Of a stretch of 64,000 bases of DNA, positions 1 through 9,142 are shown piece by piece. The notes below the pieces were generated by a model, which saw only the letters and a program-made list of their open reading frames with translations, was not told the origin of the DNA and did not search any database. The DNA lies in the NCBI GenBank assembly GCA_023014485.1, contig JAJOZX010001072.1, forward strand, positions 888,001-952,000, read 5' to 3'. The stretch is from Bathynomus jamesi (Eukaryota > Arthropoda > Malacostraca > Isopoda > Cirolanidae). The translations under genes were made by a program, and so were the position numbers. Position 1 is the stretch's first letter; every line of letters begins with the position of its first letter.

Positions 1-284
1 ACAGTGTTGTTTTTTGTTGTTGTTTTATTTTTTTTTTTAAATTTTTGTTTTTGTCGAAATCTTTGTTTTTTTGAGTTACAATTTTTTGTACAGTATTTTT
101 TGATAATAAATTGTATTAAGCAGATGTTTGAAGATTTTTTAATGTCCTCATAGACTAAATTTTCGAATTTTAAAACTTTTATAAACAGGAGCTTACCCAC
201 CCTTTTGCTTTTGGCGATATTTCAAGTGGGCCGATTTTTCTGCCGCTCAGTGTATTTTTATTTTTCCGTCCCGTTGTACATATA

Positions 285-1121
285 CAGGGTGTTTCAGGAA
301 GAAAGGTCAATACTTCGGGAGGTGATAGTATCGGTCATTGTGAGAAAAAAAGTTCATATAAACATGTGTCTAATTCTGAATGGTTACGGAGATAGAGCTG
401 TTTGAATCTGATGCGCGCGCAGCTCTTCCTCCCCCCGCGGTGGTCCCATTCAATGGCCACCAAGGTCTCCAGACCTCTCTCCGTTAGATTATTGGGAGCT
501 ATTGAAGAATAGGGACCCCGGCCTTCTTTAGTTAGGCTTATAAGGCTAACTAACGAAAATATCACGACTTAACCTAACCAATCGTTAGGTTAACTGTACG
601 CCCTTGACGATTGGTTAGGTTAGGTCATGATATTTTCGTTAGTTAGCCTTATAAAGCTAACTAAAGAAGGCTGGGGTCCCTATTCTTCAATAGCTCCGAT
701 TATTGTTTGTGGGGGGTGGATGAAAAGTGAAGTTTACAAAAGAAAGGTGGATACACGAGACGAATTGCTCGCGCGCATTTTGGATGCTGCTGCCCGCATA
801 AAGGAACGTCAAAATCAACTCAGACAAACAACACTGTTGTTGACGGTGGGATTTTCGAAAACGTATTGTAAACTGTAACAAATTTGCCATTTCTGTATCT
901 GATACCATTCAAAATGCCAATGTTTAAACATTAAATGTTAGAAACAGTAATTGGTTTCTCTTTCTTGATTACCATTAACAATGCTTTTGTATTTGTAGAT
1001 TCAAACAGCTCTATCTCCGTAACCACTCAGAATTAGACACATGTTCATATGAACTTTTTTTCTCACAATGACCGATACTATCACCTCCCAAAGTATTGAC
1101 CTTTCCTCCTGAAACACCCTG
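285..1121 (+). mobile_element. Tc1/mariner-superfamily element with long TIRs, internally decayed
   Basis: Terminal inverted repeats of roughly 120 bp begin CAGGGTGTTTCAGG at 285 and end with its complement at 1121, and both ends are flanked by a TA duplication. The interior holds a fold-back insertion at 495-697 and, at about 718-875 on the plus strand, a short remnant of transposase C terminus (a WMKSEVYKRKVDTRDEL segment). This corresponds to the region just after the last catalytic aspartate in the related element at 45.6-46.9 kb. The last residues are frameshifted. No catalytic core remains, so the copy cannot be autonomous. It sits inside a Penelope-like tail. Confidence 0.75.
495..697. 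mobile_element. Fold-back (hairpin) MITE
   Basis: Arms of about 93 bases (495-588 and 606-697) are near-perfect inverted repeats separated by a loop of about 17 bases containing CAACTGTACGCCCTTGA-like sequence. The arms include CTTCTTTAGTTAG and several CCTAACC steps. The same hairpin core recurs at 41185-41389, and its inner half recurs rearranged at 1540-1690. No coding capacity is present. It lies inside the 285-1121 element and so is younger than it, or was carried with it. Confidence 0.7.
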
Positions 1122-1155
1122 TATACATATTTTTGTCATCTCGCCTTCTCCCTTC

Positions 1156-1201
1156 ATTCCCTGACGAGGTGTACTTCTGAATACACGAAAGGCCTTGGAA
1201 T
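1156..1201 (+). ncRNA. Hammerhead ribozyme motif of Penelope-like type
   Basis: In order: stem I strand ATTCC, core CTGACGAG, stem II GTGTA closed by an 8-base loop with TACAC, then GAAA, the self-complementary AGGCCT, and stem I strand GGAAT. All conserved core bases of a hammerhead are present. The tiny self-complementary stem III is the arrangement known for Penelope-like retroelements, where two molecules can pair as a dimer. Activity is inferred, not shown; the position before the cleavage site is T rather than the usual C. Confidence 0.65.
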
Positions 1202-1289
1202 CATTTTCCTTTTTCCTTGTGGGTTTGCATCATCCATTCATTTCACGTGTTTAATTTTTCGATTTTTTTAAAATAAGATATTTAATGTA

Positions 1290-1795
1290 GATTTTTACGC
1301 TGATTTAAAAAATGCAAGTCATTTTTTGGAGAAATGAGCGGTTCAAAAGTTACCTTTGTTATTGTAATTTTGTATTAGGTAAAAAACTATAATACAACTG
1401 AAAACACAAGAGTTATTGTATTCTTTAGTAATATTGGCTTATGTCACTAAGTATATGTGTGAATAGATTTCGACCATTATTTTTCTGTCCGGTTAAGTTA
1501 ATGGAATGCCCGGTTAGGTCAACTAAATACCCGGTTAGGTCAAGTGAATGCCCGGTTAGGTCAACTGTACGCTCTTGATGATTGGTTAGGTTAAGTCGTG
1601 ATATTTTCGATAGTTTTAACGAAAATATCACAACTTAATCTAACCAATCGTCAAGGGCAAACAGTTGACCTAACCGGGCATTCAATTAACCTAACCTGGC
1701 ATTATATCCCATACAAAATTACAATAACAAACATAACTTTTGAACCGCTCATTTCTCCAAAAGAAAACTTACATTTTTTAAATCAGCGTAAATAC
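1290..1795. mobile_element. Composite fold-back element with long inverted repeats
   Basis: Outer arms at 1290-1376 and 1711-1795 are about 85-base inverted repeats that include GAGAAATGAGCGGTTCAAAAG. A second, inner inverted repeat at about 1545-1690 has its centre in CGATAGTTTTAACG. The inner part is the right half of the hairpin seen at 495-697 joined to its own inverse. Repeated CCGGTTAGGTCAA-like units lie between the two. Directly after the right arm, 1793-1830 repeats the arm sequence in direct orientation. No protein is encoded. Confidence 0.6.
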
Positions 1796-1830
1796 AATAA
1801 CAAACATAACTTTTGAACCGCTCATTTCCC

Positions 1831-2204
1831 ATTTTTGAATGATCAGATAACACTGGGGAACAAATTTCAACTTTTTGTCTATTGAATTAGATTTGACAGT
1901 TAGTTCTAGGTAATTTGGGTGCGCTGAGCACGAATCTTTACTCGGTTTTGCTCTATCAGGTCCTGATTTTGCTCAACACCCCACCTCTTTCGTCGTATTC
2001 ATAAAAAGGTTTTTTTCTCAATACTCGCTGTCTTTTTGCAGTTACACATTATGCAACTAGGTTTTTATCTAGGTATTTGTACCTATTGTTATGGTATTGT
2101 TGTATTATGTATATTTTTATATGTAACACCCTAAAAATATTTTTAATTTTGTCATTTTTAACCCATTTTAATATTAGTAAATTAAACTAAAAATATCATA
2201 GAAT
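1831..2204. other. Intergenic stretch, nothing recognised
   Basis: AT-rich sequence without a coding signal, terminal repeats or tandem repeats that I can recognise. It leads into the promoter at 2205-2300. Confidence 0.5.
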
Positions 2205-2300
2205 TCTAAAATTTTCTCGAGCGTTCCTGTTCTCTGTAGAGTATTCTAGAGGGACAACTAAAATATATAAAAGCGACTCGTTTCCAGAGTTAATCAGTCA
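2205..2300 (+). promoter_or_regulatory. Heat-shock-like core promoter: HSE-like boxes, TATA box and initiator
   Basis: Heat-shock-element-like triplets occur at 2214-2226 (TTCtcGAGcgTTC) and 2244-2251 (TTCtaGAG). They are followed by a strong TATA box, TATATAAAAG, at 2264-2273, and an arthropod initiator TCAGT at 2294-2298. The spacing from TATA box to initiator is about 30 bases, as expected for RNA polymerase II. The GAG in place of GAA is a one-base deviation from the heat-shock-factor consensus. A run of CAGT repeats follows in the presumed 5' leader. The boxes and spacing are seen directly; heat inducibility is an inference. Confidence 0.55.
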
Positions 2301-2617
2301 ATTCAATCAGTCAGTCAGTCAGTCAGTCAGTCAGTTGAGTTAGTTAATTAAGTTTGGGCATTAACATAATTTTGAATTGGCATATGATTTAGTGAGTAAT
2401 TTTGTCATCGTGATTTAATATAGTTGATTTAATTAGACGTAATTTATATTGTACCTACTCATCCGTGTTTCTAGTTTAATTTCATAGATTGTAAGTACCT
2501 ATTTCATAATAAGTACCTATTTAAACTAATTTTTGTGTTTATATTTCAGATTTTCTTAAATTTATATGAATTAAGGGCTTTAAATACCTTTACAAATTGG
2601 CAGAACAATCAAGCAAT

Positions 2618-3909
2618 ATGTCATCAAGCACTAGAAAGTTCAAATGCAAAAACAACCCTGATTCCTTCTGTTATATATGTGGAAATTTTACACTTCCACA
2701 TCAACGAGCAAATATAACTGACTTCGTAAAAAGAGCTTACTTAGCTTATTTTGGCATAAAACTGGGGGACCAAGATAAATCGTGGGCTCCACATAAAGCC
2801 TGCACTATATGCATTGAAAGACTGCGACATTGGACGAAGGGTTCGGATTCAAAAATACCTTTTGGAGTTCCGATGGTAAGTTTATGATTTCATAAAACTA
2901 TGTAATTTAATCACTAGTATACTGTAACTTACCTAAATGTAATTGTAACTTAGGTACATAAACAAAAATTTCCAGAAAATGTTTATAAGAATCTCAAATA
3001 TTGCATAAGGTTGAAACACATAGAAATGTTAAATGTTTGGGTGATAACTTTTGATAAAATTCATAAAAACAAGTCTCTCGTCGCTTTTGTTAACGCTTTA
3101 CAATTTTTTTTCCATATCAGGTGTGGCGAGAGCCTACTAACCACGAGACCGATTGCTACCTTTGCTTTGTCAAGACTTCGGGCTTCACTAAGAAAAATAA
3201 ACATTGTATCGAGTACCCAAATTTCGACACCGCGATACGACCTGTGCTACATTCAAATGAGATCCCCATTCCAAAATTTAAGGGCCTGCCAACTCAAGAA
3301 TTAGTTGAAGATGTTCCTGAAAATATTGTTATGCACTTTGAGGAGTCAGACACCGATTTTGACCCCAGCGTATTTGAAAGTCAAAACGATCCGCAAAAGT
3401 TTAACCAGGCCGAGTTGAATGATCTTGTAAGGGATCTAAATTTGCCAAAAAAGGCTGCGGAAATTTTAGCTTCAAGACTTAAAGAGAAAAACTTGCTTAC
3501 TTCAAACACATACATTTCATTTTACAGAAAAAGAGAAGAAGAACTTGTTAAATATTTTAGAACAGAGGATAATTTAGTATATTGCTGCGACATAGTTGGT
3601 TTGTTAAAGAAGATGGGGGTTGAGTCTTACGATGCAAATGATTGGCGTTTGTTTTTAGACAGTTCGAAAAGAAGTCTTAAATGTGTGTTGTTGCATAATG
3701 GCAATCTATACGGCTCGATACCGATTGGGCACTCAACAAAATTAAAAGAAAAGTATGAACATATAGAAAAGGTTTTAAATCTTATCAAATATAGGGAGCA
3801 CGAGTGGATCATATGTGTTGACTTAAAAATGGTTAATTTTCTGCTAGGACAACAAGGAGGGTATACTAAATATCCCTGCTTCTCAACTGATTATAATCAG
3901 TTGAGATAA
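2618..3909 (+). CDS. Unnamed cysteine-rich, transposase-like protein, two exons, 3'-truncated
   Basis: Exon 1 (2618-2875) and exon 2 (from 3121) join in phase 0 across a GT-AG intron, 2876-3120, with donor GTAAGT and acceptor CATATCAG. The ATG at 2618 is chosen because it aligns with the start of the second family member (28984-30642, minus), which has no intron. The N terminus carries paired cysteines (FCYIC, CTIC, CYLC), probably a zinc-binding unit. Later segments LFLDSS and VDLK match LFIDSS and GDLK in the second copy and could be the first two aspartates of an RNase H-fold transposase; that is inference. The match stops near residue 338 at about 3886, where a 24-bp palindrome begins, so the C-terminal third is missing. 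I do not recognise a named family. A possible 5' leader intron (donor near 2489, acceptor near 2548) separates it from the promoter. Confidence 0.6.
2876..3120 (+). other. Spliceosomal intron in the cysteine-rich gene
   Basis: The donor GTAAGT directly follows an ATG codon and the acceptor CATATCAG precedes GTGTGGCGAGAG. Removing the 245 bases gives a continuous frame that aligns without a gap to the intronless paralogue on the minus strand near 30350. The intron interior is AT-rich with stop codons in all relevant frames. Confidence 0.75.
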
Positions 3910-4776
3910 TCAGTTCTGAGGTAAAGACTTTCTTATCATGTCTATTTCTCTCTTTCTCAAGGTCTGATTAAGCTATGAGATTAATACAGATAATAAAAGT
4001 GGTAAAAGGGATTACATAATTGTGAGAATTAAACGCTGCTTCATTATTATAAACCTTTTTGGGGAGAACCCATATTAATAATTAATAATAATTTTACTTA
4101 AGAATGTAGGACTAGTTTCCCTCTTAACCCTTTGACTGACGATCGGTATACGTTTCTTTGAACTTAAAAGTTTAAGTTTTATTGTTGTTTACAATTAGAT
4201 ATGATAGTAACTATAGTCACTTAAATGACTCATTTTTAGGTTAATTTTCCGACAACTAAACGCTACCTATATAAAGATGGAGATGTATTTGTAGAAACGT
4301 TGCATCATTGTACAATTCAATATACATAAGATCTTTAAGAAAGTCAAGTTAATTCCTTAGTAATTTAAATTAAATATAATTCAGTAATTTAGAATCATAA
4401 ATTAAATTAAATAATCAAATTAAGTTAAATAATACCTTTGACGACAGTCTGTAAAAAAATATAATATTACTACATAAGTATACATTCACTTTTAGATAAA
4501 CCGATTTAAATTATCACAATTTATCGTAATAAACTAAAATAATAAAAAAAAAAAAAGTAATAGAAAATAAAGATGTAGAAGCGTAAATAAAAAGTTAATA
4601 TAATTAAATATAAAGGTATAATTAAGGAATTCAGTAAATAATTTAATAAAAATTATAAAATATATGAAAAGTGAAAATAATTAAAAATAATTCAATGATA
4701 TATCTGCGTTATTTGATTAAGGCGATTAAAATTATTGCAAGTTATTACCAAATGAATTAATGCAAGGATAAAAAAA
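3910..4776. other. AT-rich spacer, nothing recognised
   Basis: Low-complexity AT-rich DNA between the truncated gene and the pogo-like terminus. Many ATTAAAT-like words occur, but there is no coding signal or clear terminal repeat. The expected C-terminal coding part of the preceding gene is not found here. Confidence 0.5.
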
Positions 4777-5965
4777 TATCGTATTTTTCTCCTTATAAGA
4801 CGCTGCATCGTGGAAGACGCAAGTAGTATAGCCGAAAAAAGGGAGACAGAAAATGGATCAATTTGAAAATTTCCCCCCCCTCACCGTCCTTCATGGCGGT
4901 CCTCCACCGTTCTTCATGATGGTCCCTCCTTTATGAGGTGTCTTTCATGGTCCTTAAAAAAAAAAATCGTTTTCACCTTCATTCAAAAAATAAAATTTTA
5001 AAACAAAATTTTAAAAAATAAATTTAAAAAATTAAATTTAAAAAATTAAATTTTAAAAATGATTCGTCTTCACCTTCCTTCAAAAAAAAATTTAAGAAAG
5101 GGTTGATCCTGGCCTTCCTCCTTGAAAAAAGTTCTTTCATGAGGCAAACAAGAACAAACATGCAAAAACATACATACATTCGAGTAGTTTCTGTTCAGGC
5201 AAGTTCCGCCAGACAGTAGAAATGAAAACTTAAAATGAATATCTGAAAGGTTTTAATAGGCCTAACGAGATTACGCATCGACATCAACACATCCCATTTG
5301 CAAATGTTAACAAATTGCGAACAATACATAAATCAAAATCAGATTGAACATATTTTAAATCGAAAACAAATTCTTTGTTTAAGATCTGTATTATGAAAAA
5401 TAAATGAACATTTATTATTTTAATTTAAATTAATTTCTCTCTTTTTTAAGGGAAACTGGCTTATTTTCAAACGAGATGACCTTCAAATACAATATATGCT
5501 CATAGCACATGCATATTTGTTTATTTACTTTTAAATATGTAGTTTTCTGTTATTTACTCGAATATACCATCACATTCACGTTCACATGCCATCTTCTGGT
5601 ATGTGAATTAATAATTTTACTGTACAGCAAATTTCGTTATAAAATTGCGTGTGTTAAAAAGAACATCAAGTTGCGTAACGCGGCTTTGAAACTGAAGCAT
5701 CAATTCTGTTATCCTCCTCGAAACATCCACTTAAATATTATTACTAATATTAATTTATTGTTATTATTACATATATATGTACACGTGTTAAGAGTATTTA
5801 AATTAAATATATTGATTTCAATTCCCTTCGTAATAAAAGCATCTGGCAACTCTACCCAATCTTGCTATATTTTTCTCACAGTAACTGTTTTGAGAGTAGT
5901 AGTTAAGTTTAACTTTCTTCTAACGACTACTAGCTGCTACTAATCTTGTTATTATTATTATTATT

Positions 5966-5967
<2 letters not shown>

Positions 5968-5999
<32 letters not shown>
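5968..5999. repeat. (AT)n microsatellite at a palindrome block boundary
   Basis: Pure alternating AT at the junction between the outer and middle blocks of the left arm. Equivalent (AT)n tracts mark block junctions at 6703-6719, 7178-7200, 14612-14630, 15094-15110, 15815-15834 and 16434-16470. Confidence 0.9.
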
Positions 6000-6000
<1 letters not shown>

Positions 6001-7540
6001 CATCCAAATAAGTAGGTTCGGGTAAAAAACTTTCTTATTAGATGCAATTAAAGAAACGGGATGTCGAGTTTGTGTGGATTGTCATTTTTAAATAGATTCA
6101 GTGGGAAATAGGTACTGAAAGTTGAGAGATTTTTCATTAAGAACCTTTCTAGTTGTAGTTATAGTTAGGCCTATTCACATTACTTTAATTATCATTTCTG
6201 TAATTTAACGACTGTTCACAATTCCTCATAATTCTCATAATAAACGTATTTGTTTTCACACCAGTCAGGCCAGTATTTACATCAATCACACAGAATGTTC
6301 ATGCTTATTGTTTTTGTCATTAGCTTTACCAATCCTTTCTTTACAAACTGAAGCGTACCGTTATACAACGTTTAAAATGTTATAATTTAATACTTTATGA
6401 TATCAGATCTCGTATAAAAAACATCATTTTCTGTACAAATGGCCACAAAAATACTTTCAATCATAATAATGTACTTATAGAACGCACCATACGCTTTTTC
6501 ACTTGTATTAAAAAGTAAAACTGAAAGTTGTATCATCACGCGATCTCGATTCTGCAATGACGTAAGTGAGCCCTACATTTAATTTAAAATTATTTAACAG
6601 ATCATTCGAGGGAACTGTACATCGATCTCATTATAACTTCTGACTCATAATAACCCGCTATGCATATTTACAAGAGTCGAATTTAAATAATTAAATAAAT
6701 AAATATATATATATATATAAGGAGTTTGTATGTGGCATTCCAGCAGAAGGCAGGAAGTGTCTGAACCCTGTTTCTCCCATCACTGTCCTCTTCATCTGGC
6801 CTTTTTACATGTCACGTCTACCCTGTAGCAGTCCAGCATACTCTCAAACACGCGCTTCTCACTATATCCCTTACTACACACGCATGCATCTTACACACTA
6901 CACAGTCTTTTCAAAAAAGGTGTAATTTCAGTAGTTTCGGAGATTCGCGATTGGCCCCTCCTTCCTGCCTGCATCGTATATAGTACCAAGCAAGTCTCTC
7001 CACAGTTTACAGGTTTCCTCATTGTCTAAAATTTATAAAGTTCTCTCTTATTGTTTTCCTTATTGTAACGGACATCACAACCGAATTTAAATAGTATTTA
7101 AGTATTATGTCGAGCAACATAGCTAGATAACCCCACAGCCTAGTTTCTTTGCATAATCATGAAACATGAAACAAGATTATATATATATATATATATATAT
7201 ACGGCAAAAGTAGTTTGAAGATTTATTCCATCACACGACTGATTATAATTATACACTTTAGAGGAGTTTGCAAATTGCATATACTTAGACAAAAAGTATT
7301 AGATCTTATGATGATTTCATGTCATTATCAGCATGCTTCACTGTCCTTTCAGTCATTGTGACCGTAGAACGTACCAGAACTATGGTCTTGACAAACCACA
7401 ATGTGTTAAATTTAAATATTGACTTATTGTTATTATTACATATATATGTACACGTGTTAAGAGTATTTAAATTAAATATATTGATTTAAATACATTTCGT
7501 AATAAGAGCATCTGGTAACTCTACCCCAATTTTGCTATAT
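6001..7540. other. Non-coding middle blocks of the left arm
   Basis: AT-rich DNA duplicated at about 14280-15820 in inverted orientation. It includes a more balanced segment around 6720-7030 with CA-rich words. No long reading frame shows protein-like composition, and no terminal repeats of a known element were recognised. The part around 7440-7540 is a diverged repeat of the outer block at about 5760-5870. Confidence 0.5.
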
Positions 7541-8217
7541 GAAAATGAAAATGAAAAGGTTTATTGGCAGACTATAGTCCATATGGCAAATATTATTAAT
7601 ACAATGACAGTTCATACACTAAGGGTAGAAATATATACAATTGATTAGAAATAATACTGCACTGTCGAAGTTAAGTGGAGCTACAGACAGACAGACGTTT
7701 TCGTACCAAGAAGTCCATAGCTTAGAGGATAAATGGCAGGACTCATGGATAGCTTGGATGATCGGGTTGGTTGATTTTTTAATTCTTTGCATTAGAATGT
7801 GTTGAGCACGTCTTGTTACCTCCGGGAAGCTCGGGACATTGCGGGTAGCAAACATTTGCGAAGCTGAGCATCTCGGGGGTAATTTATGTAAGAGTCTAAA
7901 AGAACTGTTGTACAGCAAATTTAGGGTACTGCCAGAACCTTTTTTATAATTCACCCAGAGTGCAGACCGTATATATTACTGCAGAAAGTACGAAAGAGTG
8001 TGTCTTTAGCTTCACTTGTACAGAAACGAAAGCTCCTTATGGTCATATTCGCTTTAGCATACAGGCTTCGAGACTGTTTTCTTATATCCGAGTCATCACT
8101 CAAGGAGCTGGTAATAGTTTGACCCAATTACTTAAACTCTTGTACTTCCTCAATTACTTCACCATTCATTTTAAACCTTATGTGAAAAATGCTCTGTATC
8201 AATTGGTCCACAATTAA
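7541..8217 (-). pseudogene. Non-LTR retrotransposon RT C terminus, left-arm copy, broken
   Basis: Inverted copy of the gene at 13611-14138. The segment with KYLG in the right arm reads K, stop, LG here (TAT to TAA), and a small indel near 7955 shifts the frame at the GLQLW segment. The 3' end has AATAAACC followed by repeated TTTTCAT units, typical of a LINE tail. No catalytic YADD box is present because the copy is 5'-truncated. Confidence 0.75.
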
Positions 8218-8469
8218 CCCACCCCTTATATCCACAGTCTAACTATAGAGTAGATTAAGTCTAGCCTTGTAGGGGTCAGCCTAGAGATTCCGGAAATGGT
8301 CCAGAGCGGGCAGATAAATTGAGGTCCACAGTAGGATTCCTCACCAAATTAGGTTAGGGCAATCTACCTTCACCTTTGTTACGCTATGAGTTGATGCTAG
8401 GTCTTAGGCCACAATGTAGGCCTAATTTGTCTGACCCAGCTTAATTTACTGCGTTTACTTCTAACTGGG

Positions 8470-8935
8470 TTAAAAACACAATTAGTCACTTACTACTAGT
8501 TATTAGAGACCCTTTTCCCCTTTTGTTTAATTGTTGAGAGCGTACTTGCTGGTGGGGATCTTTTTTCCGTTGTTTGTTCTTCCCCCTTCCCTCGTTCCGT
8601 CTTGTAGCCCCGTTCCTCGTTTTCGTTCCCCTTGTCCACCTTTTCGCTGGGCTTTTTCCACCAGCGACCTCTTGGTTTTTTTGGTTGGTTGATCGGTAAT
8701 GTATATCTATTACCGAGCACGCTCTTGTCACACAGTATATAAATACTAGTGTGGAGAATAACTCTGGTGAGCAACCAATTGGTTTCATCCACCCAGTTAT
8801 TGACATAAAAGGAATTTAATAATTGTTCGATTAACTACCTACCTACTCAGTGAACCATTTTCGTTACATCCCAACTACCCACACATCAGTTTTCCATATA
8901 CTGGGGGCCCCGGGAGATAAAAATTTTGGTGTCAA
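8470..8935 (+). mobile_element. LTR-like sequence, left-arm copy
   Basis: Read on the plus strand, the segment has a TATA box (TATATAAATA, at about 8736) followed by a U5-like stretch. It ends near CTGGGGGCCCCGGG (8898-8914) and then TTGGTGTCAATGTCACC, reminiscent of a primer-binding leader. The orientation is opposite to the neighbouring BEL/Pao pol. The start of the LTR and the element class are unresolved. A matching inverted copy lies at about 12890-13340. Confidence 0.3.
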
Positions 8936-9142
8936 TGTCACCAATTTTTATGTCTGAGTATAGACTAGCTAACTATTTGACTGTAAATGCCTGTTAATCT
9001 GATTAACAGTGACTATCCTCACCATCTCATGGAGAAGATGTAGCATTTAATTAGAAGAGAAAATATACATCCATAAGATGAAACTGTCTATGGTCTTTAC
9101 CATAAGAAAAGGAAAAGTGAAAGTTAGAAGATAAAATTACAA

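Larger units (their letters stand above)
225..1260 (+). mobile_element. Penelope-like element 3' tail, split by a DNA transposon
   Basis: The DNA on both sides of the element at 285-1121 matches, as one block, the 3' tail of the Penelope-like element near 28360-28500. That block is a pyrimidine-rich stretch, a TTGTAYATA step, then the hammerhead core and a 'ggaatcatttt..ttttccttgtgggtttgcatcat' type trailer, here written in pieces. No coding part remains. The split point is a TA dinucleotide, as expected for a mariner-type insertion. This is a relic; its left limit is uncertain because the first 200 bases are T-rich and poorly conserved. Confidence 0.6.

Noticed and set aside
2618..3909. A named gene assignment for the cysteine-rich protein
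   Set aside because: The D-D-E interpretation rests on two copies only and no TIRs were found, so no symbol or superfamily is given.
5509..5943. 144-residue reading frame in the outer palindrome block, also present at 16133-16369 and 16500-16772
   Set aside because: AT-rich composition, no motif, and it simply follows the duplicated non-coding block; I see no sign of selection.
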